The notes beneath the pieces were generated by a model. That model ran no database searches. It had not been told where the DNA came from and worked only from the letters and a program-made list of their open reading frames with translations. Below, piece by piece: positions 1 to 5,825 of a stretch of 6,093 nucleotides of DNA. The stretch's first letter is position 1, and every line of letters begins with the position of its first letter. This DNA is from Flavobacterium sp. Lineage in GTDB: Bacteria > Bacteroidota > Bacteroidia > Flavobacteriales > Flavobacteriaceae. The DNA lies in assembly GCA_024642295.1 (NCBI GenBank), contig JAHEBK010000114.1, positions 1-6,093 of the forward strand. Reading direction: 5' to 3'. Both the position numbers and the translations under genes were made by a program.

Positions 1-930
1 TTGCACTTCCTGTTTGTGCATCAACAAAAAGTAAATCCAAATTATTTGGTGCCGGTTTAAAATTTTAGCCGATAATTGATTGGTATCATTCGTCCACTTA
101 ATTCGAGGGATATAATAATCAGTATAGTTGTCTAAGTTTATTTTCTTCGAATTAGCCGATGCCAATTCATAAATATGCAAAGACACTTTTGAATTTTGCT
201 CCCCTGCTTTTGGATATTTAAAGGTTTCTATCGAAGGATACAAATTGCGCCCATAAACTACCATCGAATACTCAGGAACTTGTCTTTCGTCAAAACGGAT
301 ATAAGCAATTTTTTTACTGTCAGCACTCCAATCAAAGGCACGAACAAAAGAAAATTCTTCTTCATATACCCAATCCGAAATCCCATTAATGATCTCGTTT
401 TTCTTACCATCTGTGGTGATGGCGGTTGTGACTTTAGAATCTAAATCATAAACGAAAAGATTGTTGTCTTTTGCGAAAGCGATTTTTTTACCATCAGGAG
501 AAAAGGTGGGTTCTTGAACAGGAGTTTCAAATAATTTCGTCAACTCCTTTTTAGCAATATCATACAAAAAATAATCGGCAGTAAACGAATGACGGTAAAT
601 TTGGTTTTTATTCGCGGCTAATAAAATCCGTTTTTCAGATGGATCAAAAGAGTAACTTTCAATCCGTGGCAAGCGACTGTAATTTTTGGTATCAAATAAA
701 GTAGCTGTTTTTTTTAAGCTAGCAAAATCATACAAATCAATTTGAATACTTCGGCTATTTTCATCCTCATTCAAAACCGTGTATTGATTTGAATTCTTCA
801 ACGATTGCAATTCCATCATTCCCTCTTCCCGAAAAACACCACTGTAAATATCTTCAATACTTATTTTTTGTTGTGCCAAAAGGGAAAAACCCAAGAACAA
901 AAACATTCCCAAAAAACGACGATTTGCCAT
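1..930 (-). CDS. S9B family dipeptidyl peptidase IV-like serine peptidase, N-terminal part (runs off left edge, frameshifted near the edge)
   Basis: The frame is open from an ATG at 928-930 to the left edge (310 codons). Residues 1-19 look like a Sec signal peptide: MANRR, then a hydrophobic core, then LLA-QQ. There is no lipobox Cys, so the protein is probably periplasmic or secreted. The rest is the N-terminal beta-propeller of dipeptidyl peptidase IV. It contains DWVYEEEF (residues 186-193), where Glu191/Glu192 match the paired glutamates that hold the substrate's free N-terminus, and YRHS with Arg113 matching Arg125 of human DPP4. The family cleaves Xaa-Pro dipeptides from peptide N-termini. 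The catalytic Ser-Asp-His domain lies outside the window, and full family members are about 720 residues. After LNRHQ (residues 291-295) the frame loses family similarity, while the next frame gives NNLDLLFVDAQTGSA, the expected continuation. One base seems to be missing. The gene is divergent from the HMG-CoA reductase operon. The family call is firm; exact substrate specificity is not shown. Confidence 0.9.
   Translation of the reverse strand, partial: MANRRFLGMFLFLGFSLLAQQKISIEDIYSGVFREEGMMELQSLKNSNQYTVLNEDENSRSIQIDLYDFASLKKTATLFDTKNYSRLPRIESYSFDPSEKRILLAANKNQIYRHSFTADYFLYDIAKKELTKLFETPVQEPTFSPDGKKIAFAKDNNLFVYDLDSKVTTAITTDGKKNEIINGISDWVYEEEFSFVRAFDWSADSKKIAYIRFDERQVPEYSMVVYGRNLYPSIETFKYPKAGEQNSKVSLHIYELASANSKKINLDNYTDYYIPRIKWTNDTNQLSAKILNRHQIIWIYFLLMHKQEVQ
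41..48 (-). other. Apparent one-base deletion (frameshift) in the S9 peptidase gene
   Basis: Read on the minus strand, the codons CAC CAA ATA ATT TGG (49-51 down to 37-39) give HQIIW. Adding one A to the AAA run (T run at 45-47 on the plus strand) gives CAC CAA AAT AAT TTG, or HQNNL, and then LDLLFVDAQTGSA to the window edge, as expected for the DPP IV propeller. The shift is seen directly. Whether it is a real mutation or a homopolymer sequencing error cannot be decided here. No classical slippery heptamer is present. Confidence 0.75.
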
Positions 931-1080
931 AACTATTCTTTTACAATTTTAGTTTTTTTATTAAATACATAGGAGATTCTTAGATTAATTTGAAAAAGAT
1001 GTGACACTACACTTGTTTAGATAAATGTAACTTTATGAAACCAATGTATTAGGTCTAACATCTTGTATGTGTTTCTCTTT

Positions 1081-1173
1081 TTTAAACACGAATCTGACTA
1101 AGACAGCTAAAATTAGTGTAATTTAATTTTACAGTCTTCAAATTTGTGAAAATTTGTGAAATTTATGGTTAAC
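1081..1173. repeat. Degenerate intergenic repeat element with short inverted and tandem units
   Basis: The stretch begins with TTTAAACACGAAT and ends with ATTTATGGTTAAC. Inside, ACACGAAT (1086-1093) is an inverted copy of ATTAGTGT (1112-1119) with one mismatch, and AATTTGTGAA occurs twice in tandem (1141-1160). Motifs of the type ACACGAATT, AATTAGTG and AATTTGTGAAATTTGTGG recur, in my recollection, in many flavobacterial intergenic regions, so this is probably a decayed copy of a dispersed non-coding repeat. That identification rests on memory and not on any search. It carries no gene. Confidence 0.4.
1141..1160. repeat. Two exact tandem copies of a 10-bp unit AATTTGTGAA
   Basis: AATTTGTGAA at 1141-1150 is repeated without a gap at 1151-1160 and followed by a partly matching ATTTATGG. 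The 10-bp period is about one helical turn. The repeat lies about 75 bp upstream of the reductase promoter element. It could be part of a dispersed repeat or a protein-binding site; the sequence does not decide. Confidence 0.7.
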
Positions 1174-1233
1174 TTTTAGCGTGTATACTATCGAAAGAGT
1201 TTTTATTAATACAAAATAAAACAGCTAATAATG

Positions 1234-1241
1234 TATCTTTG
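1234..1241 (+). promoter_or_regulatory. Probable -7 promoter element (TAnnTTTG) for the HMG-CoA reductase/GHMP kinase operon
   Basis: TATCTTTG fits the Bacteroidota -7 consensus TAnnTTTG exactly. Transcription would start near 1247-1249, giving a leader of about 20 bases before the ATG at 1270. No clear TTG/TTTG -33 element is found at the usual distance (the DNA there is A-rich), so this is a half-supported promoter. The position just ahead of the operon supports it. Confidence 0.5.
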
Positions 1242-1269
1242 CAGCTAATTACAACATAACACCTTGACA

Positions 1270-2586
1270 ATGAACCAACCTTTTTCAGGATTTTCAAAAT
1301 TATCCAAAGAAGACAAAATAAACTGGATTGCTGATGCGTATTTTTCAACACCAAATGAAGCCATATCACTTTTGAAGAAATACTGGAATTCGGACGAAAA
1401 AATTCAGAAACTCCACGATGAATTCATTGAAAACACAATTACAAATTTTTATATTCCTCTTGGCGTAGCGCCAAATTTTTTAATCAACGGCAAATACAAT
1501 ACCATTCCGATGGCTATTGAAGAAAGCTCTGTTGTGGCTGCAGCTTCCAAAGCGGCAAAGTTTTGGTCCACTCGTGGTGGATTTATAACCAAAGTAATCA
1601 ACACCGAAAAAATTGGTCAAGTTCATTTTATATACAAAGGAGATGAATCCAAACTGGATTTGTTTTTTATCCAAACCAAAGCAAAATTTTTCACTGATAC
1701 CGAGAGCATTACGACCAACATGCAAAAACGTGGCGGTGGAATTCTAGATATTGAATTGAGAAACAAAACCAATTTGATTGACAATTATTACCAATTGCAT
1801 GTAACTTTTGAAACAAAAGATAGCATGGGTGCCAATTTCATCAATTCCTGCTTAGAACAATTTGCAAAAACACTAAAAGAAGAAGCGCAACATTTTGAAA
1901 TATTTTCTGAAACGGAAAAAGATATTGAAGTGGTCATGAGCATTCTTTCGAACTATGTTCCGAATTGTCTCGTTCGTGCGGAAGTTTCTTGCCCGATTGA
2001 AGACTTAGAAGAAAAACACATTCCCAATCCAAAGGAATTTGCGGAACGATTTGTACAAGCTGTTCAAATTGCTGAAGTCGAACCTTATCGTGCCGTAACG
2101 CATAACAAAGGCATCATGAACGGAATAGATGCTGTCGTGATTGCAACAGGAAATGATTTCCGTGCTGTTGAAGCAGGAGTTCATGCTTATGCCGCACATA
2201 AAGGACAGTATTCCAGTTTATCACATGCTAAAATCGAAAATGGTATTTTTTCTTTTTGGTTAGAAGTTCCTTTGGCTTTAGGAACCGTTGGAGGTTTGAC
2301 AAGTTTGCATCCATTGGTAAAACTATCTTTAGAAATGCTAGAAAAACCCTCTGCTGAAGAATTAATGCAATTTGTAGCAGTAGCAGGTTTGGCTCAAAAC
2401 TTTGCTGCATTGCGTTCTTTAACAACATCAGGAATTCAAGAAGGACATATGAAAATGCATTTAAATAACATTTTGAATCAATTTGAAGCCAATGACGAAG
2501 AACGACATGAAGTTCGCAAATATTTCAAACATCATGTTGTTTCACATAGTGCCGTGGTCAACTATATCGAAAGCATAAGAAAATAA
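1270..2586 (+). CDS. Hydroxymethylglutaryl-CoA reductase, class II ('degradative' type)
   Basis: A 438-residue protein, close to the 428 residues of the Pseudomonas mevalonii enzyme. HMG-CoA reductases interconvert HMG-CoA and mevalonate using NAD(P)H in the cytoplasm. All four class II catalytic residues are visible: Glu85 in AIEESSVVAAAS, Lys280 in HNKGIMNG, Asp296 in ATGND, and His393 in QEGHMKMH just before the C-terminal flap region. The nucleotide-binding motif DSMGAN spans residues 184-189. There is no membrane segment, unlike eukaryotic class I enzymes. An in-frame TTG at 1264 would add two residues; the ATG at 1270 is preferred, and no Shine-Dalgarno is seen for either. The gene is first in an operon with a GHMP kinase 37 bp downstream. 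Databases often label this class 'degradative', but in flavobacteria, which use the mevalonate pathway, the likely role is biosynthetic mevalonate formation for isoprenoids. NADH or NADPH preference cannot be read from the sequence. Confidence 0.95.
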   Translation: MNQPFSGFSKLSKEDKINWIADAYFSTPNEAISLLKKYWNSDEKIQKLHDEFIENTITNFYIPLGVAPNFLINGKYNTIPMAIEESSVVAAASKAAKFWSTRGGFITKVINTEKIGQVHFIYKGDESKLDLFFIQTKAKFFTDTESITTNMQKRGGGILDIELRNKTNLIDNYYQLHVTFETKDSMGANFINSCLEQFAKTLKEEAQHFEIFSETEKDIEVVMSILSNYVPNCLVRAEVSCPIEDLEEKHIPNPKEFAERFVQAVQIAEVEPYRAVTHNKGIMNGIDAVVIATGNDFRAVEAGVHAYAAHKGQYSSLSHAKIENGIFSFWLEVPLALGTVGGLTSLHPLVKLSLEMLEKPSAEELMQFVAVAGLAQNFAALRSLTTSGIQEGHMKMHLNNILNQFEANDEERHEVRKYFKHHVVSHSAVVNYIESIRK

Positions 2587-2610
2587 AAAAGTTACCACAA
2601 ATTATAAATT

Positions 2611-2614
2611 AGGA
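2611..2614 (+). promoter_or_regulatory. Ribosome binding site (AGGA) that selects the GHMP kinase start
   Basis: AGGA lies nine bases before the ATG at 2624, a normal spacing. It directly abuts the alternative in-frame TTG at 2615, which is too close to be used. A Shine-Dalgarno-like site is notable because the other starts in this window lack one. It fits an internal operon gene that needs its own initiation 37 bp after the reductase stop codon. Confidence 0.5.
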
Positions 2615-2623
2615 TTGCAATCC

Positions 2624-3541
2624 ATGAAAAAAACCTTTTACAGCAACGGAAAACTATTAATTACAGGTGAATACCTGGTTCTTGATGGTGCTAATGCTTT
2701 TGCTCTACCAACAAAATTAGGACAAAACCTAATCATCGAAGAGGGAAACAAACAAGAAATCCACTGGAAAAGCTTTGATGCAGACGGTGGAATTTGGTTT
2801 GAAGACACTATTTTGTTTAGTGAAATAACGAATTATATCCCTAATGAAAATGAAACGGTAAAAAATACTTTAATCACGATTTTGCACCAAGCCTACCTCA
2901 AGAATTCTGAATTCTTAAACGAAGAAACTGGTTATACCATTACTACTCAATTGACTTTCTCTAGAAAATGGGGATTAGGAACTTCTTCCACACTGATTAA
3001 TAATATCGCTCAATGGCTAAACATCGATGCTTTTGAATTATTGAATACTAGCTTTGGAGGTAGTGGTTATGATATTGCTTGTGCACAAAACAACGGTCCA
3101 ATTATCTATCATCTTGAAGAAGGCAAACCAATCGTCGAAAAAACAACGTTTAATCCTGATTTTACCAATCAAATTTATTTTGTTTACCTCAATAAAAAAC
3201 AAAGTAGCAAAACGGCGATTGCAAATTATAATGTCAACAAGAATCATGATTTAGATAAAAACATTGCTAAGAACAACCACATAACACAAGAAGTTCTTGA
3301 CGCTAGCACTATTGAAACTTTTAGTCATGCGCTCGAAAAACACGAAGCTAAAATGAGTATTATTTTAGAAACCTGTACCGCCAAAGAATTACTGTTTCCC
3401 GATTTTAAAGGAACCATCAAAAGTCTTGGTGCTTGGGGCGGTGATTTCATCATGGCCGTTTCAAATGAAAACCCTACTCCTTACTTTAATTCAAAAGGAT
3501 ATGAAACTGTTTTTACTTTTGAAGAATTGATTTTGAATTAA
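2624..3541 (+). CDS. GYDIA-family GHMP kinase, candidate phosphomevalonate kinase
   Basis: A 305-residue cytoplasmic small-molecule kinase of the GHMP superfamily (galactokinase, homoserine, mevalonate and phosphomevalonate kinases). Motif 1 is the N-terminal GKLLITGEYLVLDGA (residues 9-23). Motif 2, the ATP phosphate-binding loop, is KWGLGTSST (115-123). The family-naming GSGYDIA follows (146-152). The glycine-rich motif 3 is KSLGAWGGDF (266-275). The GK-L--(A/T)GEY start, the GLG(S/T)SS loop and the Asp after the motif 3 glycines resemble phosphomevalonate kinases more than mevalonate kinases. The gene follows HMG-CoA reductase in one operon, which also points to the mevalonate pathway. Family membership is seen; phosphorylation of phosphomevalonate is inferred, and mevalonate or another alcohol remains possible. 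The ATG at 2624 is chosen over the TTG at 2615 because AGGA is well placed only for the ATG. A terminator hairpin begins 20 bp after the stop codon. Confidence 0.88.
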   Translation: MKKTFYSNGKLLITGEYLVLDGANAFALPTKLGQNLIIEEGNKQEIHWKSFDADGGIWFEDTILFSEITNYIPNENETVKNTLITILHQAYLKNSEFLNEETGYTITTQLTFSRKWGLGTSSTLINNIAQWLNIDAFELLNTSFGGSGYDIACAQNNGPIIYHLEEGKPIVEKTTFNPDFTNQIYFVYLNKKQSSKTAIANYNVNKNHDLDKNIAKNNHITQEVLDASTIETFSHALEKHEAKMSIILETCTAKELLFPDFKGTIKSLGAWGGDFIMAVSNENPTPYFNSKGYETVFTFEELILN

Positions 3542-3561
3542 AAACACTGACTTAATGACAC

Positions 3562-3598
3562 AAAAAAATCCGATACAAATTTGTACCGGATTTTTTTT
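3562..3598. terminator. Bidirectional intrinsic terminator between convergent genes
   Basis: An 11-bp inverted repeat (3569-3579 against 3580-3590, core TCCGATACAAA/TTTGTACCGGA) is flanked by seven A on the left and eight T on the right. On the plus strand it ends the reductase/kinase operon with a T8 tract. On the minus strand it ends the prolyl isomerase gene with a T7 tract. The single irregular pair is an A-C mismatch in plus-strand RNA but a G-U wobble in minus-strand RNA, so the stem is slightly stronger for the isomerase transcript. It is the only good hairpin in the 80-bp gap. Confidence 0.9.
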
Positions 3599-3621
3599 GA
3601 AATAATAATTACTAAGTAAGT

Positions 3622-5718
3622 TTAGAAACTAAATTGTCTTCTATTATCTTTTATTTCTGCAATATCTTTTAATGCAGGCAATACTCTACCAGCATCATTA
3701 GCTGATTGCGCTTTTATTTTAGCTACATAAGGAGCAAAATCTTTGATTGCTGGAGCTTTTACTGTTTTGATGTTTTTCACAACATAAACACCTGTATTTC
3801 CTTCAATTGGAGCAGACAATTTATTTGCTGCTAAAGCGAATGCATTTCCAACTATTTTAGGCTCTTGACCTACATTAGCTAACATTGGGTTATCCATCGT
3901 TACATCAGTAGCTTGTTGTACAGTTGAACCTACTGCTTTAGCAATTGCTTCAATAGAGTTTCCTGCCATTTTAGCCTTAATCAATTCAGCTTTTTTCTTG
4001 TTTTTCAAGATAGACTCAATATAAGGTTTTGCTTGACTTACTGCCATCAATCCAGAATCATCAACTCCTTTTACTCTTGCAATAACATGGCCTACATTTG
4101 CCACTTCAAAACGTTTTACTGAACCTACTTTAGTGTCATTTTCAAATCCCCATCTTACAATAGCTCTTTGATTTCCTAATGCTCCAAAGTTTTCATCCAT
4201 CGCTTTCACAGCTACTGCAGGAATAACAGTAAGTCCCATACTTTTAGCGACTTCATTAAAATCCTTATCTGCAGCTCCCATTTCAAATTGAGTAGCTTGC
4301 GTAAATACTTTATCAGAAGTAGCTTCTGAAGGTTGAATTTTTTGAGCAATGGTAGCTAGACGAATTCCGTCTTGCTTATCAGTTATCTTAATAATATGGT
4401 AACCAAAGTCCGTTTCAACTAAACCAATTTTTCCAATTCCATTATTAAAAACGAAATCATTAAAAGGTTTCACCATTTGGTTTGGTCCAAAATATCCTAA
4501 ATCACCACCTTGTTGTGCTGAAGAATCATCAGAATTAGTGTAAGCTAGCATCAAGAAGCTTTCTGGATTAGCATTTACTTGTTCTAATAAACTCTCCGCT
4601 TTTGCTCTAGCTTGATCTTTACTTCTTTTTTCCTTTTTATTTGGAACTTGAGTCCCTTCATAACTAATTAAGATATGACTTGCTTTAGCGTTTACTCCTG
4701 ATTTTTTTCCTAAAGATTTAGAGATACAGTAATACCCACCATTTACATAAGGACCATAAATCTCACCTGGTGCTAAATTGAATAATTTATCAGCATCAAC
4801 AGCTGGCAAACGATTTTTAGCAATATAAGTAGAATCATAAGGTACATCTGAATTTGAATTTACAAACTCAGCAATGTTTTTAGCTGATTTGAATCCTGAC
4901 AAAGTATCGTTTTTTCCAGTTTCTTGATTGTAAACAACACTACCTGACAATAATCCTGAGATTTTTGCTTTAACCTCTGCTTCGTCTTCTTTTGAAGCTT
5001 TATCTTCAATCAAAACGTATTCGATTTCACGAGATTCTTCAGATTTGAATTTTTTCTCGTTTTTCTTCATATAATCTAGAATATCGCTTTCCGAAATTTT
5101 CACTTCGCTGTCTTTAATCGTTGAATACAAACCTGCCACATAAGCAAAATTCACTTTGTTCGATTCCATTTCATATTTCAACTTTCCTTCCGCTTGCGTT
5201 GTATAAGTTCCAGCTTTAATCAAAGTAGTATAAATTTGAAATTTTGCGTTCAAATCAGCACTTTTTTCTCTTTCTTTTAAGCTTTCCGCTAAAGTAGGAT
5301 TGGCTTTGAAAAATTCTTTAAATTTAGCAATATCAAAAACTCCAGCAGCATTTAAAAACTGTGGATTTTGTCCAATATTTGGATCTGATTTTAATACTTC
5401 AAGTAAGTGTTTCTCACCTACTCTTAACCCTAATTTTTCAAATTCAGAAGTCAACAATGCAATAGACACTTCTTCATCCCAAACTCTATTCGCTGCAGCG
5501 GTAGAAGTTATCCCTTGTCCTCCTTTTTCAACATTGCTGACCTTAATTCTAAAGTCTTCAAATGAAATATCTTTTCCATTAATACTTCCTACATCTTTAG
5601 AAGTACTGCTGAAGCTACCACTTTTGAATAAATCACCAATGATAAAAGCAAATAAAGCCAATGCAATTACTGCAATCATTAAGGCGGAACGTTGTCTAAT
5701 TTTTGATAAAACTGCCAT
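3622..5718 (-). CDS. Membrane-anchored periplasmic peptidylprolyl isomerase, PpiD/SurA-like with parvulin domain
   Basis: A 698-residue envelope folding factor. Residues 1-11 are short and basic, then one hydrophobic segment (about 12-30) anchors the protein in the inner membrane with the bulk in the periplasm, the topology of PpiD. A SurA_N-like chaperone region follows (about 42-225). A parvulin domain spans about 345-450, with His348 in ASHILI, GGDLGYF (404-410), Met415 and Phe419 in QMVKPF, and His441 in FGYHIIKI. Asp398 sits where parvulins have the active-site Cys, a substitution known in active relatives. The domain therefore looks catalytically competent, unlike that of E. coli PpiD. 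A degenerate parvulin-like stretch may precede it (about 230-338), and a similar tail appears near 625-650. The role is inferred to be folding of secreted and outer-membrane proteins. The start MAVLSKIRQR is preceded by A-rich DNA with no Shine-Dalgarno. The gene converges on the kinase gene and shares its terminator. Confidence 0.92.
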   Translation of the reverse strand: MAVLSKIRQRSALMIAVIALALFAFIIGDLFKSGSFSSTSKDVGSINGKDISFEDFRIKVSNVEKGGQGITSTAAANRVWDEEVSIALLTSEFEKLGLRVGEKHLLEVLKSDPNIGQNPQFLNAAGVFDIAKFKEFFKANPTLAESLKEREKSADLNAKFQIYTTLIKAGTYTTQAEGKLKYEMESNKVNFAYVAGLYSTIKDSEVKISESDILDYMKKNEKKFKSEESREIEYVLIEDKASKEDEAEVKAKISGLLSGSVVYNQETGKNDTLSGFKSAKNIAEFVNSNSDVPYDSTYIAKNRLPAVDADKLFNLAPGEIYGPYVNGGYYCISKSLGKKSGVNAKASHILISYEGTQVPNKKEKRSKDQARAKAESLLEQVNANPESFLMLAYTNSDDSSAQQGGDLGYFGPNQMVKPFNDFVFNNGIGKIGLVETDFGYHIIKITDKQDGIRLATIAQKIQPSEATSDKVFTQATQFEMGAADKDFNEVAKSMGLTVIPAVAVKAMDENFGALGNQRAIVRWGFENDTKVGSVKRFEVANVGHVIARVKGVDDSGLMAVSQAKPYIESILKNKKKAELIKAKMAGNSIEAIAKAVGSTVQQATDVTMDNPMLANVGQEPKIVGNAFALAANKLSAPIEGNTGVYVVKNIKTVKAPAIKDFAPYVAKIKAQSANDAGRVLPALKDIAEIKDNRRQFSF

Positions 5719-5749
5719 TTTTATTATTATTTATTTTGTATTCAGTTTG

Positions 5750-5781
5750 CGAAAATACAATTATATGATTAATATTTACAA
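5750..5781 (-). promoter_or_regulatory. Probable promoter of the prolyl isomerase gene
   Basis: On the minus strand, TTG (5779-5781) and TATTTTCG (5750-5757) are separated by 21 bases. This resembles the Bacteroidota TTG / TAnnTTTG arrangement, with one mismatch in the -7 element. Transcription would start near 5743, about 25 bases ahead of the ATG at 5718. The 107-bp gap after the upstream gene leaves room for a separate promoter. Confidence 0.45.
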
Positions 5782-5825
5782 TTGTATCCTTTTATTTTGC
5801 AAAAAAATTGCTATAATGAAAAAAA

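Larger units (their letters stand above)
931..1263. other. Divergent intergenic spacer between the S9 peptidase and HMG-CoA reductase genes
   Basis: This is 333 bp of very A/T-rich DNA with no credible coding frame and no recognisable RNA gene. It should hold the promoters of both flanking genes. Only the one for the reductase is visible with any confidence (TATCTTTG at 1234-1241). For the peptidase, the best minus-strand candidate, TAAAATTG (944-951), has one mismatch to TAnnTTTG, lies only 13 bases from the ATG and has no upstream TTG, so it is not called. The middle (about 1081-1173) is a repeat-rich stretch, annotated separately. Confidence 0.8.

Noticed and set aside
37..51. Programmed ribosomal frameshifting in the peptidase gene
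   Set aside because: The site CAC CAA ATA ATT is not a classical slippery heptamer, no stimulatory structure is visible, and the family is not known for recoding. A single-base deletion or read error is simpler.
196..444. Plus-strand 82-codon open frame inside the peptidase gene
   Set aside because: It is antisense to a well-supported DPP IV propeller coding frame, shows no recognisable domain, and is not kept as a gene.
931..1263. Riboswitch or small RNA gene in the divergent spacer
   Set aside because: The predicted leader of the reductase operon is only about 20 bases, and no conserved riboswitch core or strong G/C stem with a T tract is visible.
1264..1269. TTG at 1264 as the start of HMG-CoA reductase
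   Set aside because: An ATG follows two codons later at 1270, no ribosome binding site favours the TTG, and nothing in the family needs the two extra residues.
5785..5825. Terminator after the CorC_HlyC gene
   Set aside because: The only inverted repeat on the minus strand is a four-pair GCAA/TTGC around a short T loop, too weak and without a following T tract.
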